Source: Nostoc sp. NMS9
GTDB taxonomy: Bacteria > Cyanobacteriota > Cyanobacteriia > Cyanobacteriales > Nostocaceae
Reading direction: 5' to 3'
Length of the DNA: 64,000 nucleotides
Assembly (NCBI RefSeq): GCF_017114995.1
Contig: NZ_JABXKL010000083.1
Span: 62,001-126,000, forward strand
In this document: positions 16,650 to 25,575 of the stretch, one piece after another
Layout: each line of letters begins with the position of its first letter
Numbering within the stretch: position 1 is the first letter of the stretch
Program-made: the position numbers and the translations under genes
The notes under the pieces: model-generated
What the model was told of the DNA's origin: nothing
What the model saw: the letters and a program-made list of their open reading frames with translations, nothing else
Databases searched by the model: none

Positions 16650-16889
16650 CAGACAAGAGGGAGAAGCGCGTTTGATGCGATCGCCGAATTACAAGAGTTT
16701 ATGGCTCTGCGTCCAGATGCGCGTGAGGTAAGGAAAGCTTTAGCGGTGAAGCTAGTTTATCAAGGCTATTTATATGATGAAATTCAAACAATTTTAGAGG
16801 TATCACGAGGGTCAATAACGGGGTGGAAGCAAGCCTATGAGGAATTTGGTTGCAAGCCAAAACATGGGTTCGACGTTTCTGTGCTTTGA
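16650..16889 (+). pseudogene. IS630-family transposase, N-terminal scrap
   Basis: The frame open from 16650 includes DAIAELQEFMALRPDAREVR and then KALAVKLVYQGYLYDEIQTI-LEVSRGSITGWKQAYEEFGC, a helix-turn-helix of the cyanobacterial IS630 type (usual: REVKRALAVxMxxxGYxxxEIxxxLxVSxGxIxxW). After EFGCK homology ends and the frame stops at 16889. The catalytic DDE part is absent. It sits exactly between the two halves of the ZorC-like gene. Confidence 0.75.
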
Positions 16890-16910
16890 TTCCAACATTT
16901 TCTCATTTAA

Positions 16911-17720
16911 AGTGGATGTTTGAGTGGTTTATTAGACACACGACCTTTGATTTCGATACTCTACAGATGTACGGAGCTTATTCAAAAATTAAATAGGATT
17001 CCTATAGCAAGCAATCATTCTGTACTGATTGATTGGTTGAAACACAACTATAGAAATGGTGAAAATTGGTATAAACTTTCAGATCCAGCAAGGCAAAGAC
17101 TTCGAGAGTGGATTGGAGGTATCAATTATGGTGATTTCCAAAAGCTAGTAAATCTCATATTAAACAGGCTGGATTTACAAGACTTCGAGTCAAATCGGCT
17201 ATGTAGACGCAGAGACTTTTGGGCTGATTATAGTAACCGTTTTGAAAGGCTTCGCATCTTGTTACCTAAGACATCACAAATTGCCATAGGGTATCAAATC
17301 CAAAGTGACGTTGATTTACTAGAAGATGATGGTAGCGATTGCACAGAAGTCTGTATATTCGATTTTGGTGAGTGGTTTGTAGTCGAATTCTTTCGTGGAA
17401 GAGGTAGTGAGACGCGCCTGTTTCCTAAAAATTGCACAAATCAGCAAATCCTTTTTGGTGAATCAACACTTTCAGTCAAACGGATTCGCTGTCTGGGTGG
17501 TGATAAGCACGATCATGAATTTCTTTGGCAGGTATTTTCCCGCATCTGGCTTGCAAATAATGGAATTTTGCCTAATCCAGATATCCAGTGTTCCAGAAAC
17601 CCTACAGCAGATCAATTGCAACAGCGAGAAAACAGGCTTGAGCGGTGGAAAAGAGAAATTGAACGTCTAGAACGGGAAGCTAGAGCCTACTGTAACAGCA
17701 GTCCATTGCGATCGCATTGA
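16911..17720 (+). pseudogene. zorC: ZorC-like EH_signature protein, C-terminal part (split gene)
   Basis: About 266 codons; the frame opens at 16911 and a TTG at 16920 is the only near-start. It carries the EH_signature core: CIFDFGEWFVVEFFRG with E156, and GGDKHDHEFLWQVFSRIWLA with H197/H199 followed by the W-Q...F...W-L pattern (numbering from the TTG). The C-terminal ~40 residues are a charged coil (RENRLERWKREIERLERE). With no good start and an IS630 scrap directly upstream, I read it as the second half of the gene begun at 15828. No helicase (ZorD) follows; terC begins at 17916. Loss of function seems likely unless both pieces are translated and assemble. Confidence 0.6.
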
Positions 17721-17830
17721 GCAAGATGTTCTTTTGGTGTATTGACTTACACGCAAATTACCCCACTCGCACTACGATCGCATCCATTTAACCCTCTTCA
17801 AAATGCACCACAACCACGTTAAGCTGAATT

Positions 17831-17858
17831 AGAGTGGCAATTTATTGCGCTTTTTTAT
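17831..17858 (+). terminator. Possible weak intrinsic terminator after the Zorya-like operon
   Basis: TGGCAATTTATTGCGCTTTTTT: a short GCAAT/ATTGC stem followed by a T run. The stem is weak, so this is tentative. Confidence 0.3.
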
Positions 17859-17915
17859 ATGCTGCAAGTCTCTGTTCTTGTCAAATTTTAATTTTTTCTG
17901 CTTGAGAAACCCGGA

Positions 17916-18638
17916 ATGCTAGACCAAATTTTTAATTACCTCGACTTTCATTTCAGCGTTGAAGCCCCGATAGTTCTGCTGATCCTGGTGCTTTTAGAGG
18001 CGCTGTTATCTGCTGACAATGCGATTGCCCTGGCTGCGATCGCAAAAGGGTTGGAAGACAAGGAACTTGAGCGTAAAGCTTTGAACTTTGGTTTAGTCGT
18101 TGCTTATGTGCTGCGAATCACCCTGATTCTCACTGCTACTTGGGTACAACAATTCTGGCAATTTGAATTATTGGGGGCTGCTTATCTGCTGTGGCTGGTA
18201 TTCCAACACTTTACCTCAGAAGAATCCAAGGATGATCACCATCACGGCCCGCGTTTTAATTCATTGTTGCAAGCGATACCCGTGATTGCATTTACAGATT
18301 TGGCATTTTCTTTGGATAGCGTGACAACTGCGATCGCAGTTTCTCAAGAAAAATGGCTAGTGCTAACGGGTGCAACAATTGGTATTATTACGCTGCGATT
18401 CATGGCGGGATTGTTTATCCGTTGGCTAGACGAATATGAAAACCTAGAAGACGCAGGCTATGTAACTGTAGCCTTGGTGGGCTTACGTTTGTTGTTGAAA
18501 GTGGTCAACGATAGTTTAGTTCCACCAGAATGGATCATGATTGCTGCCATCTTCCTGATTTTAGGATGGGGATTTTCCAAGCGCGTTAGTACTGAATTAC
18601 CCCAAGTGGAACCGGAAAAAAGCGAAGTCTCTAAATAA
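17916..18638 (+). CDS. terC: TerC family integral membrane protein
   Basis: 240 aa with about seven membrane helices. Family marks are LLSADNAIALAAIAKGL (residues ~31-47) and FTDLAFSLDSVTTAIAV (~125-141): the two acidic motifs sit in membrane helices and are thought to bind metal ions. A His-rich loop (DDHHHGPRF, ~106-114) separates the halves. TerC/Alx proteins handle metals, mainly Mn2+, or support thylakoid and membrane protein insertion in phototrophs. It is convergent with ndk across a heptamer repeat hairpin. Confidence 0.85.
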   Translation: MLDQIFNYLDFHFSVEAPIVLLILVLLEALLSADNAIALAAIAKGLEDKELERKALNFGLVVAYVLRITLILTATWVQQFWQFELLGAAYLLWLVFQHFTSEESKDDHHHGPRFNSLLQAIPVIAFTDLAFSLDSVTTAIAVSQEKWLVLTGATIGIITLRFMAGLFIRWLDEYENLEDAGYVTVALVGLRLLLKVVNDSLVPPEWIMIAAIFLILGWGFSKRVSTELPQVEPEKSEVSK

Positions 18639-18639
18639 G

Positions 18640-18712
18640 TGAGGAGTTAGGAGTGAGGAGTGAGAAATTTTTAACTCCTAACTCCTAACTCTCAACTCCT
18701 AACTCCCCATTA
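18640..18712. repeat. Heptamer tandem repeats forming an inverted repeat (terminator-like)
   Basis: GAGGAGTTAGGAGTGAGGAG faces TAACTCCTAACTCCTAACTC with a short A/T loop including TTTTT. It lies between the convergent genes terC and ndk and likely ends transcription both ways. Confidence 0.65.
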
Positions 18713-19159
18713 CTCGTGTAACCAAGGCGTTAAGTGTGGCTGCCAACTGACCAATTCTTCATCCTTAAACCACAGGGCTATTTCCCGTTGCGCGGTTTCT
18801 TGAGCATCAGAACCGTGGATTAAGTTGCGACCAATATTCAGACCAAAATCGCCCCTAATCGTTCCTGGCTCTGCTGTTAAAGGGTTTGTCGCACCAATAA
18901 TCTTTCTGGCAGCTGCAACGACACCATCACCTTCCCATACCATCGCTACCACTGGGCTAGAAGTGATAAATTCGACTAGACCACCAAAAAAGGGACGTTC
19001 CCGGTGGACATCATAGTGTTGTTCAGCCAATTCCCGACTGACTTTCAGAAACTTTAAACCAACTAGGGTAAAACCTTTAGTTTCAAAGCGACGGATAATT
19101 TCCCCCACTAATCCCCGCTGTACTCCATCAGGCTTAATTGCTAAAAATGTGCGTTCCAT
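18710..19159 (-). CDS. ndk: Nucleoside diphosphate kinase
   Basis: 149 aa, the usual length. It transfers the gamma-phosphate from ATP to NDPs through a phospho-histidine. Seen: MERTFLAIKPDGVQRGLVGE at the start, and the active-site His in NLIHGSDAQETAQREI near residue 115. GTIRGDFG and HYDVHRERPFF are further family blocks. Cytoplasmic homo-oligomer. A single-gene unit, convergent with terC. Confidence 0.95.
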   Translation of the reverse strand: MERTFLAIKPDGVQRGLVGEIIRRFETKGFTLVGLKFLKVSRELAEQHYDVHRERPFFGGLVEFITSSPVVAMVWEGDGVVAAARKIIGATNPLTAEPGTIRGDFGLNIGRNLIHGSDAQETAQREIALWFKDEELVSWQPHLTPWLHE

Positions 19160-19204
19160 TGCTATCTCCCAAAGCTTAATAAAGTTTTTATCTAGTCAAT
19201 TGTC

Positions 19205-19272
19205 CTTTGTCCTACCCGGCGGGTACTCCGTTGGAGAACTCGAAGAGTAGCCGCTGGCGCGTCTATGTCATT
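19205..19272. repeat. Small dispersed repeat upstream of ndk
   Basis: It contains CCGGCGGGTACTCCGTTGGA and GAGTAGCCGCTGGCGCGTCT, a repeat style common in Nostoc intergenic DNA. The remainder of the 19160-19434 gap holds no gene. Confidence 0.45.
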
Positions 19273-19434
19273 TGTTCTTCGTCCTCTGTCTTGAGTCCAA
19301 GGGTTTTGCACTAATGACATACGACTCTTGACCAATCAGAGTTTATCTCAGAAATTATCTTTGGGTGCATATACGTTCCCAAATGAATGCGCTAAATTGT
19401 TAATTCGTGGGTGAAAAACAGAGGTTAAGAACAA

Positions 19435-21450
19435 ATGGGTGTTGAGCCAACTGCTACATCTGACGAGGTGGTACAAGTACCGTCCAATGGACAAAAAGAA
19501 GTGAAAAATCATAAGCACAAAAAGCTGTTACCACCTAGTCCTACCACAGGAGATTTACCTCGCTCCTGGAAAATTGAGGATAGCGAAGCCTTGTACCGTA
19601 TTGAAGGATGGGGACAACCTTATTTTTCCATTAGTGCTGCTGGTCACGTTACCGTGTCACCCAAGGGCGATCGCGGGGGTTCTCTAGACTTGTTTGAATT
19701 GGTCAACGCCATGAAACAGCGCAACTTGGGACTTCCGATGTTGATTCGCTTTTCCGATATTTTGGAAGACCGGATTGAGCGGTTGAACGCTTGTTTTGCC
19801 AAAGCGATCGCTCGCTATAATTACCCTGGTGTCTACCGTGGTGTGTTTCCCGTCAAATGCAATCAAGAACGGCATTTGATTGAGGATTTAGTGAAATTTG
19901 GCAAACCCCATCAATTTGGTTTAGAAGCCGGTTCCAAGCCAGAATTAATGATTGCTCTAGCTGTGTTGGATACACCAGGAGCATTGTTAGTTTGCAACGG
20001 CTACAAAGACCGAGAATACATCGAAACGGCAATGTTAGCCCAAAGACTAGGGCAAACACCAATTATCGTCTTAGAGCAGATTGAAGAAGTTGATTTGGTG
20101 ATAGATGCCAATCGCCAGTTAGGTATTAAACCGATATTAGGGGTTCGTGCTAAACTCAGTACCCAAGGCATGGGACGTTGGGGAGCCTCAAGTGGCGATC
20201 GCGCTAAATTTGGTTTGACAATGCCTGAAGTAATCGAGGCTGTTGACAAGTTACGCGAAGCTAACCTGCTCGATTCTTTGCAGTTGATGCACTTCCACAT
20301 CGGCTCACAAATCTCTGCCATTAATGTGATTAAAGATGCTATCCAAGAAGCCAGCCGCATTTATGTGGAATTGGCAATGCTGGGAGCAGATATGAAATAC
20401 CTTGATGTTGGTGGCGGCTTGGGCGTAGATTATGATGGCTCCCAAACCAACTTCTATGCATCAAAAAATTACAACATGCAGAACTATGCCAACGACATCG
20501 TGGCAGAGTTAAAAGATACCTGTGCTGAACGGGATATTACCGTACCAACACTGATTAGTGAAAGTGGACGAGCGATCGCTTCCCATCAGTCGGTGCTGAT
20601 TTTTGACGTTCTCAGTACCAGTGATGTCCCCCTGAATCCACCAGAACCTCCACAAGAGGGAGAATCCCCAATTATTAATTATCTTTGGGAAAGCTTTCAA
20701 TCCATCAACCAAGAAAATTACCAAGAGTTATACCACGACGCTGCACAATTCAAAGAAGAAGCCATCAGTCGGTTTAACTTAGGAATTTTACGCCTTAGAG
20801 AACGAGCCAAAGCTGAACGGCTCTACTGGGCTTGTTGTCAAAAAATTCTTAACATCACTAGACAACAAGAATACGTACCCGATGAACTGGAAGACCTAGA
20901 AAAAATTATGGCTTCCATCTACTACGTCAACATGTCAGTGTTCCAATCAGCACCAGATTGCTGGGCGATTGACCAGCTATTCCCGATCATGCCAATCCAT
21001 CGTTTGGCTGAAGAACCAACACGGCGAGGAATTTTAGCAGACCTCACCTGCGACAGTGATGGTAAAATCGATCGCTTTATAGACCTACGTGATGTCAAAT
21101 CGGTGTTAGAGTTGCACACCTACAAGCCCGGAGAACCCTATTATTTGGGGATGTTCTTAAATGGAGCTTACCAAGAAATCATGGGCAATTTACACAACTT
21201 GTTTGGCGACACCAACGCCGTTCATATCCAATTAACGCCCAAAGGCTACCAGATTGAACACGTTGTCAAAGGTGACACCATGAGCGAAGTGGTAAGCTAC
21301 GTCCAATATGACTCCGAAGATATGGTGGAAAACATTCGCCAGCGCTGCGAGAAAGCATTAGAAGAAAAGCGCATCACCCTAGCGGAATCTCAACGACTAC
21401 TGCAAACCTACGAGCAGAGTCTTAGAAGATATACGTACTTAAATAGTTAG
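19435..21450 (+). CDS. speA: Biosynthetic arginine decarboxylase
   Basis: 671 aa, PLP-dependent group IV (alanine-racemase fold) decarboxylase making agmatine from arginine for polyamine synthesis. Seen: the PLP lysine in RGVFPVKCNQERHLIEDL (~residue 140), HIGSQISAI (~285), YLDVGGGLGVDYDG (~322), LISESGRAIASHQ (~373), and the C-terminal PDCWAIDQLFPIMPIHRL block containing the Cys-x-Asp-type substrate site. The N-terminal ~35 residues are a variable Lys-rich tail. It has no partner gene in an operon; heptamer repeats follow. Confidence 0.95.
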   Translation: MGVEPTATSDEVVQVPSNGQKEVKNHKHKKLLPPSPTTGDLPRSWKIEDSEALYRIEGWGQPYFSISAAGHVTVSPKGDRGGSLDLFELVNAMKQRNLGLPMLIRFSDILEDRIERLNACFAKAIARYNYPGVYRGVFPVKCNQERHLIEDLVKFGKPHQFGLEAGSKPELMIALAVLDTPGALLVCNGYKDREYIETAMLAQRLGQTPIIVLEQIEEVDLVIDANRQLGIKPILGVRAKLSTQGMGRWGASSGDRAKFGLTMPEVIEAVDKLREANLLDSLQLMHFHIGSQISAINVIKDAIQEASRIYVELAMLGADMKYLDVGGGLGVDYDGSQTNFYASKNYNMQNYANDIVAELKDTCAERDITVPTLISESGRAIASHQSVLIFDVLSTSDVPLNPPEPPQEGESPIINYLWESFQSINQENYQELYHDAAQFKEEAISRFNLGILRLRERAKAERLYWACCQKILNITRQQEYVPDELEDLEKIMASIYYVNMSVFQSAPDCWAIDQLFPIMPIHRLAEEPTRRGILADLTCDSDGKIDRFIDLRDVKSVLELHTYKPGEPYYLGMFLNGAYQEIMGNLHNLFGDTNAVHIQLTPKGYQIEHVVKGDTMSEVVSYVQYDSEDMVENIRQRCEKALEEKRITLAESQRLLQTYEQSLRRYTYLNS

Positions 21451-21548
21451 GAGTTAGGAGTGAAAAGTTAGGAATAAAGTTAAGAGTTAGAAGTGAAGAG
21501 GGAAAGACGAAATAATAACTCCAAACCTCTAACTCCTAACTCCTAACT
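21448..21548. repeat. Heptamer tandem repeats between convergent genes
   Basis: TTAGGAGTTAGGAGTG on the left and CTCTAACTCCTAACTCCTAA on the right can pair. It separates convergent speA and the sugar nucleotidyltransferase gene, as at 18640. Confidence 0.6.
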
Positions 21549-22718
21549 TTAATTTACATTCGTCCCCAACAATTCCTCTATCGCTTGTCGTTCAAGAGGG
21601 GTATGGGATGGCGGTGTCTGACGAGCATCGGTAATCAGCCAGTCTAAAGCAGCGGCTTGAACATCGATCGCAGCGCCAGTTTTATCTACACAATAACGTC
21701 CAAATACCAGCTTATCGACTAATCGGACTCCAGGACCCAGGCGCGACCATTCAAAAATCACACTGTTTTCCACTGTTGCGCCACTACATATCCAACAATT
21801 GGGGCCAATCATCGCTGGGCCGACAATTTTAGCTCCGTCTTCGATTCTCGTCATCCCGCCAATGTAAACGGGGCCTGTAATATCCACTTTGTCCCAATTT
21901 ACGGCAACATTTAAGCCAGTGTAGATACCGGGGGCGACTTCATGACCAGGAATTTGCACATTTTTGATTTCACCCAGCAGCACACCGCGAATCGCCCGCC
22001 AATAGTCTGGGACTTTACCAATATCTACCCATTCAAAGTCCATAGGAATGGCGTAAAAGGGGGCTTTGATTTCTACCAATTTGGGAAACAATTGGCTACC
22101 AATGTCATATTCGACATCAGAGGGAATATAGTTAAAAACCTCTGGCTCAAAGATGTAAATACCTGTATTGATGTTGGTGCTGAGGGCTTCTTCAGTTGAA
22201 GGTTTTTCTTGGAAAGCTTTAACACGTCCCTCTTCGTCAGTTACAACCACACCATAGCTAGAAACTTCTTCCTTGGGGACAGATTTAGTGATAATGGTAG
22301 CGATCGCTCCTTTGGATTTATGCCATTTAACAGCCGCAGTTAAATCCAAGTCAATTAAAGCATCACCACATAAAACTACAAAGGTATCATCAAAAAACGG
22401 CGAGAAGTCTTGGATGCGCCGCATCCCTCCAGCTGAACCTATCGCTTCGCCCACCAGTTTACCGTCGTCATCAATTTTTCCTTCAAACGAATAGGCAATC
22501 TGCACCCCAAATCGCTGACCATCACGGAAATAGTTTTCTATTTCCTCAGCCAAATGACTAACATTAACTAGAATCTGGTCAAATCCATGATGGCGTAACA
22601 GTTCCAGCAAGAATTCCATCACTGGCTTTTGCAGGATAGGCATCATCGGCTTGGGCATAGTGTACGTAATCGGACGCACGCGAGTACCCTTGCCAGCCGC
22701 GAGAATCATCGCTTTCAT
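21549..22718 (-). CDS. NDP-sugar nucleotidyltransferase (mannose-1-phosphate guanylyltransferase type)
   Basis: 389 aa. The N-terminal nucleotidyltransferase domain begins MKAMILAAGKGTRVRPITYT with the G-x-G-T-R-x-R-P nucleotide loop and KPMMPILQKPVMEF; GDALIDLDL (~115-123) carries the metal-binding Asp, and MDFEWVDIGKVPDYWRA (~226-242) is a family block. From ~260 a left-handed beta-helix (GPVYIGGMTRIEDGAKIVGP) follows, and a C-terminal cyanobacterial extension (~345-389). It probably makes GDP-mannose or a related activated sugar for polysaccharides; the exact sugar is not readable. Confidence 0.85.
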   Translation of the reverse strand: MKAMILAAGKGTRVRPITYTMPKPMMPILQKPVMEFLLELLRHHGFDQILVNVSHLAEEIENYFRDGQRFGVQIAYSFEGKIDDDGKLVGEAIGSAGGMRRIQDFSPFFDDTFVVLCGDALIDLDLTAAVKWHKSKGAIATIITKSVPKEEVSSYGVVVTDEEGRVKAFQEKPSTEEALSTNINTGIYIFEPEVFNYIPSDVEYDIGSQLFPKLVEIKAPFYAIPMDFEWVDIGKVPDYWRAIRGVLLGEIKNVQIPGHEVAPGIYTGLNVAVNWDKVDITGPVYIGGMTRIEDGAKIVGPAMIGPNCWICSGATVENSVIFEWSRLGPGVRLVDKLVFGRYCVDKTGAAIDVQAAALDWLITDARQTPPSHTPLERQAIEELLGTNVN

Positions 22719-23181
22719 AAAAATTTATTCCTTAACCACAAGCCAGTTTACTTTCATCGAGTGATACTTAATCATCAGTTTTTATTTCTGCTCTAAGTCA
22801 TCCCCCACAATAGGGATAACAGGAATTTAGTGGTTATTACAACCATCGATATACCTAGATGACAAGCGATCGCTTATCTTTTCAATTTACTCGGATTTTG
22901 GGGCTGAATCAAAAATCTATGACAAGGTAGGAAGCAGCTATGCTGGAGACAGGAGAAAAACCCCATAAATAAATTCCTATTTTTCTCACAAGGAAGCCTT
23001 AAATCTTGATGCCAGCACTCTAGATTTAACTATTACGCCGTAAGTCCCCCACGCTCATTTGGTACTCCGAATCAGTGGCGGGATATAAGGCAGGTGATAA
23101 CGATTGCATCTAGTATTGCTTTTTTGCTAGGCAAAAACAAATGCTGGATGTATGAGGTGTTTCCCCAATTATTTTATTTTC
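22719..23181. other. Intergenic region without recognisable gene
   Basis: This 463-base gap lies between two divergently placed minus-strand genes. It has one HIP1-like site, A/T-rich stretches and no open frame with family resemblance. No repeat or RNA gene is seen. Confidence 0.5.
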
Positions 23182-24015
23182 TTAGTTCATCGGGTGCTCA
23201 AAAGGGTTGCCGATATTAGCTGAATCTCTAATTAAGCGAATTTTAATTTCATGATAAAAGTCCTCTTGAAATAGCTCTACTTTCGATTGAGCCGAGAGTA
23301 ATAGTAGTGCCCAGAAAACACTAACTAGGTTACTGTGTTTAGACTCATGTCCAGACCCATTGTGGTTGAGAAGCTTTGTCTTAGTCCACAATTCTACAAG
23401 TTGTTCTAAATTCAACCAATTTTGTTCTAAACTTAGCTCTCTTGCTGACAATTTCAACACCTGCTCCAGTTCCCCAGCGACTTCTGTCAGATTTTCCTGG
23501 TGAGCTAACTCCAGCGCCTCTCGCATACTTTGAACGCTAGGCTGACGCCTGGGACGGATAGGTTTGCTGACTTTTTCTACCAGTTTCAGTTGGTTAGCCA
23601 TAATCTGCAATTGCTCGATTAACTCTTGCAGAGTCACCCGGCGCTTTGGTGGCGGCATCGCCGCTGGACGACGACGTAATTGCCGTTCTAAGGGTAGACG
23701 ATGACCCTGATGTGATACACCGTCTTCACCTGACAATAGAGCATCATCTTCTAAACCATCTTGTGCATCTCCAACTGTTGACAATTGCATCAAGGTATTG
23801 GCTTTGAATAATACCAACATTGATGCTGATAAAAATGCCTGTCCAGATTGAGACAAGTCCGCTTCATAGCCTCTTGTTATTGCCCCTGGTGCCATCAGTT
23901 CTAAATAGCGGTCAATCACCTCAATCACTTGGACATCCCAAGGATCAATTTCCCCCTGCTCGGCTTGGTAAATCAAAAATGTGATTGTTTCTAACAGCTC
24001 GGAAGCTTCCATCAA
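23182..24015 (-). CDS. scpA: Segregation and condensation protein A
   Basis: 277 aa. ScpA is the kleisin that bridges SMC heads in the bacterial condensin. Seen: the N-terminal domain ELLETITFLIYQAEQGEIDP followed by WDVQVIEVIDRYLEL (residues ~5-40), FLSASMLVLFKANTLM (~61-76), a linker rich in Arg (RQLRRRPAAMPPPKRRVTLQ) and the C-terminal winged-helix part (FWALLLLSAQSKVELFQEDF, ~229-248). The start could be either of two adjacent Met codons. scpB and smc are not in the window. Confidence 0.85.
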   Translation of the reverse strand: MMEASELLETITFLIYQAEQGEIDPWDVQVIEVIDRYLELMAPGAITRGYEADLSQSGQAFLSASMLVLFKANTLMQLSTVGDAQDGLEDDALLSGEDGVSHQGHRLPLERQLRRRPAAMPPPKRRVTLQELIEQLQIMANQLKLVEKVSKPIRPRRQPSVQSMREALELAHQENLTEVAGELEQVLKLSARELSLEQNWLNLEQLVELWTKTKLLNHNGSGHESKHSNLVSVFWALLLLSAQSKVELFQEDFYHEIKIRLIRDSANIGNPFEHPMN

Positions 24016-24362
24016 CAGGTTCTAAGTTAATTAATCAGAATCAAAAGACTATAAATTCAATACTAAACTAATTGACTATTCGCAAAGCGTGTACCCTATA
24101 CATTCGCTTGCGCTTCTTTTATTCAGAAATCGCCTGCTGGCAGTATCCTCTAAAATTTGTAATCGATCACCATTGTGAATTGTGAGATTAGATTGTGCAA
24201 CTTTTGACCTTGGGGATTGGGAATTGGGCATGGAGCATTGGGCATGGGGCATTGCGCATTGGGTATGAGAAAGAGACAAGGAAGAAAGAAACTTGTTCAA
24301 TAATTCTCCCTTGTCCCCCTCATCTCCCCCTGCTCCCCCTGCTCCCCTGCCCCTCTGCCACC
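24016..24362. repeat. Repeat-filled spacer: heptamer/octamer and C-rich tandem repeats
   Basis: 24205-24268 holds repeats of the GGCATTGGGCATGGGGCATT kind, and 24303-24358 repeats of CTCCCCCTGCTCCCCCTG. Both are typical short tandem repeats of Nostoc spacers. No gene is seen. Confidence 0.6.
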
Positions 24363-25457
24363 TTAATCAGGAGGTGAATCATGGGCAATAGTGACAGTTG
24401 AGACAAAATCACTCGGCTTGCCACTCTTAATAGCATCGAAAGTGCCTTTGATAGTACCAGCAATGGGAACAGCAACAAGTGTCCCTAATAAGCCAGCAAT
24501 CTCAAACCCCATCAAAATCGACACAAAAATCCAGATGGGATTCAGTCCGATAAAATTGCCGAGTAATCTGGGAGCTAACAAGTTATCTTTAAGCTGCTGC
24601 ATGAGAATCGCTGCTATGGCAACTTGAACTGCCAACCACCAATTTTGCAGCAGCACTAAAATCGTCACCAGACCAATACCCAGAGACGCCCCAATAAAGG
24701 GAATGAGTTCTGAGATACCGATTAATATGGCAAACAACAGGGCAAAGGGCACTTTCATCACTAAGAAAATTGGTGTCAGGGTTAGCACCATGAACAATCC
24801 TAGTAATAACTGGCTGAGGAAGAAGTTCTGGAAGTTTAAGCGCAAGGCTGTGGTGAGGGGATCTCCAATATTAGAGGGTAAAAGATTGATCAGACCATAC
24901 CAGACGCGATCGCCATATAAAAGCATATAAAATGCAAGCACGATAACTAACACTACGTCAAGTAATCCTGACAGTAGTGTGCCAGCAAATCCCACTGCAC
25001 CAGAAGCTAGCTGTTGCACCACATTCTGAATGTTGGCATTGATTTGACTGCTCACAACCCTCAGATCGATTGGCAAACGTCGTTGTTTTGCCAACATCTC
25101 AAACTGCTCTAGGTTTGCTTGACTGGCGGTTAACCAATCAGGGATCTTATTTAACAGTTGGATTGTTTGGTCAATGATCAACGGTACTAGGGTGATGCCC
25201 AAAATCCCAAGCAGGGTTAATGTTGCTAGTAAAACTATGATCACCGCCTGAGTACGGGTGATCTGAGCACGTTCAAAGAACTTAACCGGGTAATTTAGGA
25301 GAAAAGCCAGAATCGTCGCAATGCTCAAGACAGTAATAGGATGCTGGAAATAGCGAAAAAGCACAGACAGCAACCAGACATTAAGAGCGATAATGGGACC
25401 GCTCAGACCATAAATTAACAAGCGTTGAAGGGAGGCTGAACGGCGCATTTGACGCAA
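24363..25457 (-). CDS. AI-2E family transporter-like membrane protein
   Basis: 364 aa with about seven to eight membrane helices in the AI-2E/PerM/YdgH family order: two N-terminal helices (LLIYGLSGPIIALNVWLLSV, TVLSIATILAFLLNYPVKFF), the helix LATLTLLGILGITLVPLI, a periplasmic amphipathic stretch (~90-145), then the C-terminal bundle with PFALLFAILIGISELIPFIG (the conserved xxELIPxxG motif) and GLNPIWIFVSILMGFEIAGL. Substrates are uncertain for the family (quorum signal, Na+/H+ or other). A single gene. Confidence 0.85.
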   Translation of the reverse strand: MRQMRRSASLQRLLIYGLSGPIIALNVWLLSVLFRYFQHPITVLSIATILAFLLNYPVKFFERAQITRTQAVIIVLLATLTLLGILGITLVPLIIDQTIQLLNKIPDWLTASQANLEQFEMLAKQRRLPIDLRVVSSQINANIQNVVQQLASGAVGFAGTLLSGLLDVVLVIVLAFYMLLYGDRVWYGLINLLPSNIGDPLTTALRLNFQNFFLSQLLLGLFMVLTLTPIFLVMKVPFALLFAILIGISELIPFIGASLGIGLVTILVLLQNWWLAVQVAIAAILMQQLKDNLLAPRLLGNFIGLNPIWIFVSILMGFEIAGLLGTLVAVPIAGTIKGTFDAIKSGKPSDFVSTVTIAHDSPPD

Positions 25458-25575
25458 CCTATTTTAGATATTCCTTGAGAGAATTTGTAAAATTCTTGAT
25501 GGCACTGATTATCATCATAGATATTTTTGACAAAGATATATATAAGCGTATCTGATAGCAAGGAAACAAATCACA

